A DNA stretch of 64,000 bases from DASZTV01 sp035548125 (GTDB lineage Bacteria > Actinomycetota > Actinomycetes > JAFAQI01), in NCBI GenBank assembly GCA_035548125.1, contig DASZTV010000024.1, positions 5,172-69,171 of the forward strand. Direction: 5' to 3'. This document shows, in pieces, positions 16,183-24,800 of the stretch. A program made the position numbers and the translations under genes. The notes under the pieces are model-generated. The model was not told where the DNA came from, searched no databases, and saw nothing but the letters and a program-made list of their open reading frames with translations. The stretch's first letter is position 1. Each line of letters opens with the position of its first letter.

Positions 16183-17209
16183 CTCCGAGACCGACCATTC
16201 CCGCCACCGCGCGGCCGACCCCTTCGATCCGGTCCGGATCGATGATCCGGGACAGTCCGGCGCCCTTCACGAAGTCGTCGAAGGCGCCGACGGTGTCGAA
16301 CCGCGGCACGTATCCGAAGTCGTCCCGGAGCCGGGTGGTGTCGACGCCGCGGCCGAACTGCAGGAAGCGCAGCTGCTCCGGGGAGAAGTCGACCAAACCG
16401 GTACGCCGGAACAGCGAGCCCACCATCGAGACCGCCGGCGACGGGAAGGTGAGGGAGGTCCGCCCAGCCCGCCGGATCGCCTGCGAGAGCAGCAGGACGC
16501 CCGAACCGGCGACGTTGAAGGTGCCGCGATGGTCCTCGATGACGGCCCGATGCAGCACCTCGAGCCCGTCTTCGACGTGAAGGAACTGCACGCGAGGGTC
16601 GAAGCCGAGGACGGTCGGCACGACGGGAAGGGCGAAGTAGCGCGTCAGCGGGGTGTCGATCGTCGGGCCGATGAAGTTGGCGAACCGCAGCAACGTGACG
16701 TCCACGTCCGGGCGGCGCCGGCCGAGCCCGCGCACGTAACCCTCGACCTCGACGGAGTCCTTCGCGTAGCCGGAGCGCGGCAACCCGCGCGGCTCCATGT
16801 TCTCGGTGAACAGTGCCGGGTCGCGCGAGGACGAGCCGTAGACCGCAGTGGTCGACTTGACGACCAGCTTCCGGACCGTGGGCGCCTTCTGGCACGCCGC
16901 GAGCAGCTGCATCGTGCCGATGACGTTGATCTCTTTCATGGCGGTCCGGCCGCCGGCGCCGAACGGAGTCGCGATGACGCTCATGTGAACGACGGTGTCG
17001 ACCTGCGCCGAGGCGATGACCTTCGCGATGATCGGGTTCCGGATGTCGGCGCGGACGAACTCGGTACGTCCGACGTCCGAACGCGGCGGGACCACATCGA
17101 CGCCGATCAGCCGCTCAATCGTCGGGTCGGCGGAGAGCTCAGCAGCCAGCAACCCCCCGAGGTACCGGGAGACGCCGGTGACGAGGACGACTCGGCCGCT
17201 CACCCGCAC
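16166..17209 (-). CDS. NAD-dependent epimerase/dehydratase (extended SDR)
   Basis: A 347-residue extended short-chain dehydrogenase with the nucleotide-binding motif VTGVSRYLGG near residues 10-19 and a strand-loop pattern as in GalE-type enzymes (VVHMSVIA, STTAVYGSS). The usual YxxxK pair is not evident; the segment reads RSGYAKDSVEVEGY, with Lys only two residues after Tyr, which appears typical of this actinobacterial subgroup (Rv0501-like). The sugar substrate is therefore uncertain, and the protein may bind rather than epimerise. It lies 19 bases after the SAM hydrolase stop and overlaps the acyltransferase gene. Confidence 0.85.
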   Translation of the reverse strand: MRVSGRVVLVTGVSRYLGGLLAAELSADPTIERLIGVDVVPPRSDVGRTEFVRADIRNPIIAKVIASAQVDTVVHMSVIATPFGAGGRTAMKEINVIGTMQLLAACQKAPTVRKLVVKSTTAVYGSSSRDPALFTENMEPRGLPRSGYAKDSVEVEGYVRGLGRRRPDVDVTLLRFANFIGPTIDTPLTRYFALPVVPTVLGFDPRVQFLHVEDGLEVLHRAVIEDHRGTFNVAGSGVLLLSQAIRRAGRTSLTFPSPAVSMVGSLFRRTGLVDFSPEQLRFLQFGRGVDTTRLRDDFGYVPRFDTVGAFDDFVKGAGLSRIIDPDRIEGVGRAVAGMVGLGGVARA

Positions 17210-17228
17210 CAGGCTACGGGTCGGATGA

Positions 17229-18083
17229 TCAGCGTGGCGCCTGCGGGAGCCGGGCGATCACGATCGGCTCGCCCCGGGCGACGCGGAGCTCGTCGCTCGC
17301 GTGCCCGGCGTTGACGGCCAGCATCACCGCGCGAAACGAGTCCTCGCACAGCGTGATCCGGCCCCGCGCCACGTCGCCGTACGTCGGGTTGAACGGCATC
17401 GCGAGCGTGCGGCCGTTGCAGCGCACCTCGACGAGGTCCCCGAAGCCCATCCCCGCGGCTTCGAGGTCGGCCCGGGTGACGTTGAGCGAGACGTTGCCGA
17501 AGTGGTCCACGAGGCTGACCTCGGCGTGAACGTGGTCGTCGTCGACCTCGACCTCCCGCGCCGGCAGCCGGGCGAGGGCATCCGCGTCGACGGGCGGTCC
17601 GACGTCCGCCACCGGCGTGCCGCAGGCGAGGTGAGCAGCGACCGGGGCGAACACGTCCCTGCCGCGGAAGGTCTTGTGCACCGTCTCGCGCCACAGCGCG
17701 GGGTTGACCAGCTCGTAGGCCTGCTTGATCCCGCCTCGCTCATCCCACGCCAGCGAGAGCAGCCCGTTGTCCGGGCCGACCAGCAGCGAGCCGTCAACCG
17801 TCTCGACCACGACCCCGCGTGACGACCCGCCGTGCATCGGGTCCACGAGGGCGAGGTGCACCCCGACCGGGAGGTAGGGGATCGCCGAGGCGAGGCTGGT
17901 TGCCCCCTGCTGTACGTCCTGCGCCATCACCTGGTGGGTGACGTCGATGATCTGCACGTGGGGCGCGAGCTGCGCGATGACGCCCTTGCAGACGCCGACG
18001 AAGACGTCGTCGAGACCGTAGTCCGACGTGAACGTCAGCCAGTCGTAGCGGCGCGATGTCGACCCGTTCTGCTTGGACGGCAT
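17229..18083 (-). CDS. SAM hydrolase (DUF62, SAM hydroxide adenosyltransferase)
   Basis: A 284-residue member of the chlorinase/fluorinase-like family, most of which hydrolyse S-adenosylmethionine to adenosine and methionine. N-terminal FTSDYGLDDVFVGVCKGVI carries the conserved Asp, VDPMHGG is the loop that reads VDPGVG in many homologues, FRGRDVFAPVAAHLA and DHFGN are strongly conserved, and the C-terminal beta-barrel domain follows. Halogenase members carry a distinctive insertion that I do not see, so hydrolysis is favoured. It is 23 bases downstream of the bS22 gene and upstream of the epimerase, all minus strand. Confidence 0.87.
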   Translation of the reverse strand: MPSKQNGSTSRRYDWLTFTSDYGLDDVFVGVCKGVIAQLAPHVQIIDVTHQVMAQDVQQGATSLASAIPYLPVGVHLALVDPMHGGSSRGVVVETVDGSLLVGPDNGLLSLAWDERGGIKQAYELVNPALWRETVHKTFRGRDVFAPVAAHLACGTPVADVGPPVDADALARLPAREVEVDDDHVHAEVSLVDHFGNVSLNVTRADLEAAGMGFGDLVEVRCNGRTLAMPFNPTYGDVARGRITLCEDSFRAVMLAVNAGHASDELRVARGEPIVIARLPQAPR

Positions 18084-18106
18084 CCCAGCGCGCTACGCCT
18101 TCGTCG

Positions 18107-18205
18107 CTACTTCTTGTTACGGCGCTGGACGCGGGTCTTCTTCAGCAGCTTGCGGTGCTTCTTCTTCGCCATCCGCTTGCGACGCTTCTTGATGACCGAA
18201 CCCAC
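18107..18205 (-). CDS. bS22-like small basic ribosomal protein (AURKAIP1/COX24 domain)
   Basis: A 32-residue ORF starting with GTG and reading MGSVIKKRRKRMAKKKHRKL followed by LKKTRVQRRNKK. About 60 percent of residues are Lys or Arg. It matches the mycobacterial bS22 (Rv0500B) almost residue for residue; that protein was seen in mycobacterial ribosome structures bound to the small subunit. AAAGG lies upstream of the GTG. The neighbour order HTH protein then bS22 is conserved with Mycobacterium. It is far below usual ORF-length cutoffs and easily missed. Confidence 0.93.
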   Translation of the reverse strand: MGSVIKKRRKRMAKKKHRKLLKKTRVQRRNKK

Positions 18206-18275
18206 GACGAGCCTTTCTTACCGACGATTCACGGAACCGGCGGTGAGTCTCTACGCGTCCGGTCGAGAGTTGAGG

Positions 18276-18479
18276 CTACCCGGCCTCGACGAACGAGTGC
18301 TGAAGGTAGTCGTGGACTGCCTGCTCGGGGACCCGGACCGAACGGCCGACCCGCACGGCGGGCAGCGTCCCGGCGTTGACCAACCGGTAGACCGTCATCT
18401 TCGAGACGCGCATCACTGAGGCGACCTCGGCGACCGTCAGAAAGCGCAGTTCACCGAGCCGCTCGGCGTCCGTGGTCAT
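18276..18479 (-). CDS. Small excisionase-like helix-turn-helix protein
   Basis: A 67-residue MerR/excisionase-family DNA-binding protein. The start at 18479 gives MTTDAERLGELRFLTVAEVA, and the helix-turn-helix core is VASVMRVSKMTVYRLVNAGT followed by LPAVRVGRSVRVP. It is closely similar to mycobacterial Rv0500A and belongs to the same broad family as BldC. It has no effector domain, so it likely acts constitutively or with partners. The target genes are unknown; the bS22 gene 70 bases downstream may be in the same transcript. Confidence 0.88.
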   Translation of the reverse strand: MTTDAERLGELRFLTVAEVASVMRVSKMTVYRLVNAGTLPAVRVGRSVRVPEQAVHDYLQHSFVEAG

Positions 18480-18662
18480 GCGATACCGCCCTCCCACGCG
18501 GACGGCGCGCCGGCTTCCCCTCCGGCGCACGCCACCGACTGCGTGCTCATCGCAGACTGTATCGGCTGAGACGACACCGCGTCACTGTGGCTGGTGGGAC
18601 GTTCACCCAAACGAGTGACACCGCTTGACTCGAACGGGCGGCCGCCGAAGCCGCCGTGCGCC

Positions 18663-19742
18663 CTACGGACGGCGGATCGTGCCATGGGCCGACAGCCGCG
18701 CTGCGTGCTTGCCGAAGTCCTGCTGGGAGAGGGTGCGGACCAGCCCGACCGAGCCGCCGCCGAGCGACGGCCGGCCATCGCCGTCGAGCAGCACGCCGTA
18801 CAGCCGGCCCGTGACGAAGCCGCCCTTCGGGCCGAGCGTCACGTGCAGGATCGCGGAGTCGGCGAGGATGCCACCGCCGCCGAAGTTGTGGAAGTTGGCG
18901 AAGTTCCCGAGGCTGTAGGCGATCAGGTGGCCACGGAAGAACTCCATGCCGCGGAGCACGTGCGGACCACTCGCGATGACCAGGCTGGCGCCGTTCTTGA
19001 TCGCCAGGTGCGCGAAGTGCCGCGGGTTGCCCCGGTCCTCGCCGAAGGCGTACTCCTCATGACCCGTGACATGGGTCTTGTCCGAGCCCTCGGCGCCGGC
19101 GTGCAGGTAGACGACGACCACCCGCGCCTCGGTACGCGCCTTCGCGATCAGCGCGGCCGCCGACTTCAGGTCGAGCAGGCTGGCGTCATAGCTGTACGGC
19201 GCGAAGCCCACGAACGCGACCTTGTGACCGCCGGCCCGCACGACGGCGATCTGGCCGGGCAGGCCGGTCTGCGCCATGCCGGCGCGATGGATCGCTCGAA
19301 CCGTCTGCTGCTGACCGGGATTGCCGAAGTCGTGGGAGTGGTTGTTGGCGTCGTTGAGGATCGTGAAGCCTGCCGCCGCGAAGATCTTGGCGTAGTGCGG
19401 CGGGTTGCGGAACGCGAAGCACTGGGTGCTCTTCGGCGGGCACTTGCTCTTCGAGGCGGTGGTGAGAGTTCCCTCGAGATTGCCGAACACGATCTGGGCG
19501 CCCGCCGTGATCACGTCGTCCACGCGGTCCAGGTAGTGACGGGGACTCGGTGGCAGCCTCGGCGTGTTGCCAAAGATCATGTCGCCGACCGCCGCCAGCG
19601 TGATGTCGCCGGAAGGAGCGGTGGACGGCGTCGTCGCCGAGCTGCGGGGGGTCGGCGACGCGCCGCCGTTCTGAGCGGCGCAGCCGAGCGCAGCGGTGAC
19701 GACTGCGGCGACCGCCGCAGCACGTCCCAGTCGGTTCATCAC
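18663..19742 (-). CDS. CapA-family lipoprotein (metallophosphatase-like, PgsA type)
   Basis: A 359-residue exported protein with signal sequence and lipobox-like ALGC (cysteine about residue 21), so probably lipid-anchored outside the cell. The CapA/PGA-cap domain has the metallophosphoesterase signatures: VGDMIFGN, GNLEGTL, NDANNHSHDFG, VVYLHAGAEG and ASGPHVLRGME. In Bacillus CapA takes part in poly-gamma-glutamate capsule export, but actinobacterial homologues without capB/capC have no proven role, and no such genes are near. Its ATG overlaps the acuC-like stop by 4 bases. Confidence 0.87.
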   Translation of the reverse strand: MMNRLGRAAAVAAVVTAALGCAAQNGGASPTPRSSATTPSTAPSGDITLAAVGDMIFGNTPRLPPSPRHYLDRVDDVITAGAQIVFGNLEGTLTTASKSKCPPKSTQCFAFRNPPHYAKIFAAAGFTILNDANNHSHDFGNPGQQQTVRAIHRAGMAQTGLPGQIAVVRAGGHKVAFVGFAPYSYDASLLDLKSAAALIAKARTEARVVVVYLHAGAEGSDKTHVTGHEEYAFGEDRGNPRHFAHLAIKNGASLVIASGPHVLRGMEFFRGHLIAYSLGNFANFHNFGGGGILADSAILHVTLGPKGGFVTGRLYGVLLDGDGRPSLGGGSVGLVRTLSQQDFGKHAARLSAHGTIRRP

Positions 19743-20806
19743 GCAGTTGCTCCCAGGTCGGACATCGACGTCGGTGCTGCTCTACCCGTACGACGGGCAA
19801 CGAACTCCCGCCACTCCGTCGGCGTCTCCGCGGTCGTGGGGACCGGATGACCTGTCGCCACGGCGATCAGGTGCGTCCAGCTTCGCGGAACCACGTGCAC
19901 CAGCTCGTATCCCCCGCCGCCGGTCGCGAGCCAACGACCCTCGCAGACCTCATGGGCGAGCTCGTGCAGCTTGGCGTGTGCCGACCGCTGCCCGTCGACG
20001 GTCAGCTCGAGATGGGCGAGCGGGTCGAGCGAATGGGTGTCGCAGCCGTGCTGCGTGACGAGGAACTCCGGCGCGAACCGCCGCAACGCGTCCGGCACCA
20101 CGGCGTCGAAGCTGCGATGCCAGGTGTCATCCGCCGCACCCGGCGGGAACGGAACGTTCACCGCGCTGCCGCGCGCGTGGGGACCGCCGATCTCGTCCTC
20201 GAAGCCGGTGCCCGGAAACAACGTGCGCCCCGACTCGTGCAGGCTGACGGTGAGCACCCGGGGGTCGTCCCAGAAGATGGCCTGCACGCCGTCGCCGTGA
20301 TGGACGTCGATGTCGACGTAGGCCACGCGTTCGTAGCCCTGCGCCAACAGCCACGCGATCGCGACCGCGGGGTCGTTGTAGATGCAGAACCCGGAGGCGC
20401 GTCCCGCCATGGCGTGGTGCAGCCCGCCGGAGATGCTCAATCCGTGGGCCGCCCTGCCGGACGTCACCGCGCGGGCCGCTTCGACGGTCGCGCCGGCGAC
20501 CAGCGCACTGGCCTCGTGCATACCGGGAAAGACCGGGTCGTCCGTCGTACCGAGACCGTGCGACGGATCGGGTGCCAGCGTCTCGCCGGCCGACCGGACC
20601 GCGTCGAGGTAACCCGCTGAGTGCACCAGGCCGAGCAGCTCGTCAGTTGCGGCCTCGAAGTCGATGACGTCGACCCGGTCGAGCACCCCGAGCGCCGCGG
20701 CGAGCTCCATCGTCAGCTCGACCCGCACCGGGTTGAGCGGGTGCGACGAACCGAAGTCGTAGTCGAGCAGCCGCCGATCCCACGCCGCCGCGACAGTGCA
20801 GGTCAC
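19739..20806 (-). CDS. acuC: AcuC-like deacetylase (histone deacetylase family)
   Basis: A 355-residue class I histone-deacetylase-like enzyme that would remove acetyl groups from protein lysines (AcuC deacetylates acetyl-CoA synthetase in Bacillus). The active site is visible: GGLHHAM (tandem catalytic His), YVDIDVHHGDGV (zinc-binding Asp and His), and the second zinc Asp in HGCDTHSLDPL. GTGGGGYE near the C-terminus is the GGGGY motif with the catalytic Tyr. It sits between capA and proC with 4-base overlaps on both sides, so its expression is tied to proline synthesis. Confidence 0.9.
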   Translation of the reverse strand: MTCTVAAAWDRRLLDYDFGSSHPLNPVRVELTMELAAALGVLDRVDVIDFEAATDELLGLVHSAGYLDAVRSAGETLAPDPSHGLGTTDDPVFPGMHEASALVAGATVEAARAVTSGRAAHGLSISGGLHHAMAGRASGFCIYNDPAVAIAWLLAQGYERVAYVDIDVHHGDGVQAIFWDDPRVLTVSLHESGRTLFPGTGFEDEIGGPHARGSAVNVPFPPGAADDTWHRSFDAVVPDALRRFAPEFLVTQHGCDTHSLDPLAHLELTVDGQRSAHAKLHELAHEVCEGRWLATGGGGYELVHVVPRSWTHLIAVATGHPVPTTAETPTEWREFVARRTGRAAPTSMSDLGATA

Positions 20807-21612
20807 GACTGGCCGGCAGCCAATTCCTTGGATCGGTCACGCGCGGCTTCGAGGGCCGCGAGCAGCGCGGCGCGCACGCCGTGGTCCTCGAGGGTCCGGA
20901 TCGCAGCGATCGTTGTGCCACCAGGGCTGGTAACCGCCTCGCGCAACTGCACCGGATGCTCGCCGGAGTCACGCAGCATGACGGCCGAGCCGATCGCGGT
21001 CTGGATGATCAGGTCCTGCGCCACGGCGCGCGGCAACCCCAGCAGGATCCCGGCCTCGATCATCGCCTCGACGAGATAGAAGAAGTACGCGGGGCCGCTG
21101 CCCGACAACGCAGTGACCGCGTCAAGCTGGCTCTCGGGGACTCGCACCACCTTGCCGACCGGGCTCAGCATCGCCTCCGCGCGGGCGAGGTGATCTCCGC
21201 CGGCGTGCGCACCGGCAGAGATCGCGCTCATCGCCTCGTCGACCAGAGCAGGGGTGTTGCTCATGACACGGACGACAGGGGTGCCTTCGGGCAGCCGTGC
21301 CTCGAACCGTGCGGTGGGGATACCGGCAGCGATGCTGACAATGAGAGTGTCCGGGGTCACCGAGCCGGAGAGCTCGTCGAGCAGGACATCGATCTCCTGC
21401 GGCTTCACCGCGACCACGAGCGTGTCTGCGCGCTTCGCGGCCTCGGCTGCACTCACCGCCTCGACGCCGTACTCGGCGGTCAGCGCCGCAGCGCGATCGT
21501 CGTGCTTCTCGGTGAACAGCAGCTCGGCTGCGGGTCGTCCCGAGCGCAGCAGGCCGGACATGAGCGCCTCGCCCATCTTCCCGGCGCCGAGGATCGCAAC
21601 CGTCTCACCCAT
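20803..21612 (-). CDS. proC: Pyrroline-5-carboxylate reductase
   Basis: ProC reduces pyrroline-5-carboxylate to proline with NAD(P)H. The 269-residue protein opens MGETVAILGAGKMGEALMSG with the Rossmann GAGKMG motif, and the C-terminal dimerisation domain carries DAVTALSGSGPAYFFYLVEA and AVTSPGGTTIAAIRTLED. It has standard length. It leads the proC-acuC-capA chain of overlapping genes. The catabolic counterpart, proline dehydrogenase, is the next gene upstream with a 114-base gap. Confidence 0.96.
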   Translation of the reverse strand: MGETVAILGAGKMGEALMSGLLRSGRPAAELLFTEKHDDRAAALTAEYGVEAVSAAEAAKRADTLVVAVKPQEIDVLLDELSGSVTPDTLIVSIAAGIPTARFEARLPEGTPVVRVMSNTPALVDEAMSAISAGAHAGGDHLARAEAMLSPVGKVVRVPESQLDAVTALSGSGPAYFFYLVEAMIEAGILLGLPRAVAQDLIIQTAIGSAVMLRDSGEHPVQLREAVTSPGGTTIAAIRTLEDHGVRAALLAALEAARDRSKELAAGQS

Positions 21613-21726
21613 GCGCGCAATGTTCCCACGCTCGGCCAGCTCAGGTCGCCGGCAAATCGTCCGCTCCGCGCCTCTCGGTCGCCCGTGGGCTGCCTCTTTA
21701 CCTCGCTCCGCGAACGATCCGCCGAC

Positions 21727-22659
21727 TCAACCGCGCGATGCGAGAGAGCGCAGAAAGAAGCGCACGTTGGCGGGCCGCTCGGCGAGGCGCCGCATGAGGT
21801 AGCCGTACCAGTCGCTTCCATACGGCACATAGACGCGGACGGTGGCGCTTTGGTTCGCCAGCCGAAGCTGTTCCTCCGGCCGGACTCCGTACAGCATCTG
21901 GAACTCGAAGCTGTCCGCCGTCCGGCCGGTTTCGGTGACGAGCCGTTCGGCGTCGCTGATCAGCGCCGGGTCGTGGGTCGCCACCATCGGGTAGCCCGCT
22001 CCGTGCATCAGGATCTCGAGGCACCGGCGGTAGGAGTCGTCAACCTCAGCGCGTTCGATGAAGGCGACCGATGGCGGCTCGTCGTACGCGCCTTTGCACA
22101 GCCGCACCCGCGAGCCGGCGGTCGCGAGGTCACGGCAGTCGGCCTCGGTGCGTCTCAGGTAGGACTGCACGACGGCGCCGACCCACGGGAAGTCCTCACG
22201 GAGCTCGCCCAACGTCTCCAGCGTCGAGTCGGTCGTCGTGTGGTCCTCCATGTCCAGCGTCACCGTCGTGCCGGCGAGGGCAGCCGAGGCGCAGATCTGG
22301 CGCGCGTGATCCGTCGCGAGCGCCTGGTCGAGCGCCTGGCCGACTGCGGACAGCTTCAGCGACACCTCGACGTGGTCGGCTAGGCCGGCCTCCGCGATCA
22401 CCGCGAGCAGCGACAGGTACGCCGCAGCCGCAGCATCCGCGTGCTCCGGTTCCGTGGTGTCCTCCCCCAAGTGGTCGAGCGAAACCGACAGACCGGAGGC
22501 GACCAGCTCGCTGCTCACCCGCACCGCGTCTGCAATCGCGTCGCCGGCGACGAACCGCTTCACCACGCCGCGCGAGACCGGGGCGTGCTCGACCGCATAG
22601 CGGACGCTGCTGCGACGGGAAGCATGCAGCAGCGCCGCGCGCATCCCCGCCCCGAACAT
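21727..22659 (-). CDS. Proline dehydrogenase (monofunctional)
   Basis: A 310-residue FAD-dependent TIM-barrel enzyme oxidising proline to pyrroline-5-carboxylate. Family motifs include SLDHLGE, VEVSLKLSAVGQALD, VTLDMEDHT, RVRLCKGAYDEPP and the C-terminal YLMRRLAERPAN, in which paired Arg residues bind the proline carboxylate. The ATG at 22659 overlaps the upstream isomerase stop (TGATG). No P5C dehydrogenase gene is adjacent. Confidence 0.93.
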   Translation of the reverse strand: MFGAGMRAALLHASRRSSVRYAVEHAPVSRGVVKRFVAGDAIADAVRVSSELVASGLSVSLDHLGEDTTEPEHADAAAAAYLSLLAVIAEAGLADHVEVSLKLSAVGQALDQALATDHARQICASAALAGTTVTLDMEDHTTTDSTLETLGELREDFPWVGAVVQSYLRRTEADCRDLATAGSRVRLCKGAYDEPPSVAFIERAEVDDSYRRCLEILMHGAGYPMVATHDPALISDAERLVTETGRTADSFEFQMLYGVRPEEQLRLANQSATVRVYVPYGSDWYGYLMRRLAERPANVRFFLRSLASRG

Positions 22660-23465
22660 CAGCCGACCGGCGCTGCGAGGTGGAGTCTGGTGAACGCCAA
22701 GGCCTCTGCGACGTCGGCCTCTCGCTCGGCCCGGTCGTCGGCTCGACGGGTGTTGATCTCCACCACGATCGTCCCGTCGAACCCGTTGTCGGCGAGCGTC
22801 TCGAGCAGGGCGGCGCACGGCTGCGTGCCGCGGCCCGGCACGAGGTGCTCGTCTCGAGCACTGCCCTCGCCATCCGCGATGTGGATGTGGGTCAGCCGGT
22901 CGCCCATCCGACCGGCCATCGCGAGCGCATCGCTCTGCGACACCGCCGTGTGAGAGAGGTCCAGCGTGAAGTGCCGGAACTCCTCTTCGCTCGGGTCGTA
23001 GTCCGGTGAGTAGGGCACGACCGCACGACCCCGGGCGCGCAGCGGGAACATGTTCTCCACCGCAAACCGCACGTCGGTCTCACTCGCCATCCGCTCGATG
23101 CCCTGGATGAAGTCCTTGGCGTACTCGCGCTGCCAGCGAAACGGTGGGTGCACGACGACGGTCGGGGACTGCAGCGCCTCCGCCACCGCCTGGGCCTTCA
23201 CGAGCTTCCCCCACGGCTCGGTGCCCCAGACCTGGCGCGTGATGAGCAGGCAAGGCGCGTGGATCGCGAGGATCGCGATGCCGTGATAGTCCGACAGCTT
23301 GCGAAGGGCGTCGACGTCCTGGCTGACGGGGTCCGGCGAGACCATCACCTCGACCCCGTCGTACCCGAGCCGCGCCGCCATCTCGAACGCGGCTGCCGTG
23401 GATTCGGGGTAGACCGACGCCGTCGACAGGGCGACCTTGGCGTCGGGCACCTTGACGACCGTCAC
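22659..23465 (-). CDS. Sugar-phosphate isomerase/epimerase-like TIM barrel protein
   Basis: A 268-residue AP-endonuclease-2/xylose-isomerase-like protein. Metal-binding residues appear in VVVHPPFRW, FAVENMFP, TLDLSHTA, HIHIADGEG and VVEINT. It resembles mycobacterial Rv0498, which holds the same neighbourhood near proC. The substrate is unknown; isomerase, epimerase and lyase activities all occur on this fold. It is translationally coupled (1-base overlap) to proline dehydrogenase, which suggests an unrecognised link to proline or amino acid catabolism. Confidence 0.85.
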   Translation of the reverse strand: MTVVKVPDAKVALSTASVYPESTAAAFEMAARLGYDGVEVMVSPDPVSQDVDALRKLSDYHGIAILAIHAPCLLITRQVWGTEPWGKLVKAQAVAEALQSPTVVVHPPFRWQREYAKDFIQGIERMASETDVRFAVENMFPLRARGRAVVPYSPDYDPSEEEFRHFTLDLSHTAVSQSDALAMAGRMGDRLTHIHIADGEGSARDEHLVPGRGTQPCAALLETLADNGFDGTIVVEINTRRADDRAEREADVAEALAFTRLHLAAPVG

Positions 23466-23517
23466 GACTCAAGAGCCTAGGCCCGGGGGCCTTCATGATC
23501 AGCGTTACGGTTGCGCC

Positions 23518-23856
23518 GTGAGCAACCGCCGGCATCGGCGCAAGCCGCTGGACGTCGACCCTCCCGTCATCAAGCCGATGGGCTTCTGGACCCGGCTCTG
23601 GGACCGGTTCGCGCCGGTTCCGTCGATCGGTCCGGTCTGCGTCGCCGAAGTCGGCAACCGCGTCGAGGCCGACATGATGGCCAGCTACCTGAGCAGTCAC
23701 GGCATCAACGCCCATGTATCGGCCGACGACGCAGGCGGCACCGATCCGATCTACCAGTTCGCGTTCGGGGTGCGGGTACTCGTGCCGTCGAGTCAGCAAG
23801 ATGAGGCGCGCCGGCTGCTGGCGCAAGTCGATGAGCAAGCCCAGCGTGATGAATAG
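23518..23856 (+). CDS. DUF2007 small signal-transducing-like protein
   Basis: A 112-residue protein whose GTG start gives MSNRRHRRKPLDVDPPVIKP. The DUF2007 core follows: VAEVGNRVEADMMASYLSSH, then GINAHVSADDAGG and VRVLVPSSQQDEARRLLAQ. This ferredoxin-like module is found in many bacteria and has been described as a putative signal-transducing domain; no function is proven. It is divergent from the isomerase gene with 52 bases between. Confidence 0.82.
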   Translation: MSNRRHRRKPLDVDPPVIKPMGFWTRLWDRFAPVPSIGPVCVAEVGNRVEADMMASYLSSHGINAHVSADDAGGTDPIYQFAFGVRVLVPSSQQDEARRLLAQVDEQAQRDE

Positions 23857-23903
23857 CCGGTGAACCGCGACGGCCTCGGGGAGGAGCCGCGTAGGGTTGG
23901 CCA

Positions 23904-24632
23904 GTGCCTGAGGTTGATCTGAACTTTCCGCGGCAATGGGTCGAGTTCGTCAATCCGGAGGACGACGAACAGATCTTCCGGTGCGACCTGACCTGGCTGC
24001 TTTCGCGGTGGACCTGCATCTACGGAAACGGGTGCAAGGGGATCCTCAAAGACCGCCCGGACGACGGCTGCTGCTCGCACGGCGCCCACTTCTCCGACCA
24101 GGACGACAAGAAGCGGGTCAAGAAGTTCGCCAAGGCCCTGACCGCCGAGGAATGGCAGTTCCGCGACGAGGGCCTGAAGAACGGCGTGACCGAACTCGAC
24201 GACGGCGAGCCGAAGACCCGCCGCTATAAGGGCGCCTGCATCTTCCTCAACCGGCCGGGCTTCGAAGCAGGCCAAGGCTGCGCACTACATCTGCACGCGC
24301 TCAACAACGGGCTGCACCCGCTGGACACCAAGCCCGACGTCTGCTGGCAGCTTCCGGTGCGCCGCAGCTACGACAAGGTGACCCGGCCGGACGGCACCGA
24401 GGTGACGATGGTCAACATCGGCGAGTACGACCGCCGCGGCTGGGGCGAGGGTGGCCACGACCTCGACTGGTACTGCAGCGGCGCCGAGGAGGCGCACGTC
24501 GCAAACGACCCGCTCTACATCACCTACGGGCCCGAGCTCATCGCGCTGATGGGGAAGCCCGGCTACGACCTCCTCGCCGAGCTCTGCGAGGCCACGCTGG
24601 CCGGGCGCTTCACCGCGCACCCGGCCGACTGA
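23904..24632 (+). CDS. Conserved cysteine-rich protein of unknown function
   Basis: A 242-residue protein with GTG start (MPEVDLNFPRQWVEFVNPED). Cys and His cluster in two regions: LTWLLSRWTCIYGNGCKGIL then DDGCCSHGAHFSD, and later KGACIFLNRPGFEAGQGCALH plus DVCWQLPV and WYCSG. The spacing suggests a metal or Fe-S cluster site like that of YkgJ/DUF3109-type cysteine-cluster proteins, but I cannot name a specific family with confidence. It is soluble, with no signal peptide. It lies 47 bases after the DUF2007 gene and may be co-transcribed. Confidence 0.72.
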   Translation: MPEVDLNFPRQWVEFVNPEDDEQIFRCDLTWLLSRWTCIYGNGCKGILKDRPDDGCCSHGAHFSDQDDKKRVKKFAKALTAEEWQFRDEGLKNGVTELDDGEPKTRRYKGACIFLNRPGFEAGQGCALHLHALNNGLHPLDTKPDVCWQLPVRRSYDKVTRPDGTEVTMVNIGEYDRRGWGEGGHDLDWYCSGAEEAHVANDPLYITYGPELIALMGKPGYDLLAELCEATLAGRFTAHPAD

Positions 24633-24800
24633 CCGATGGCTGAGGCGGCTCCCGAGTCGCATCACCCGCCCTTCTCCTGGGCAAGCTCCTCACTCCGCAG
24701 CGCTTCCATCGCTTCGACGCCCACATCGCATCCGGGCGCGCCGCCGAGCGCGAACCACACTCCTGGATGGACTGAGCGCGCTACCCCGCTAGCGCGTTGG

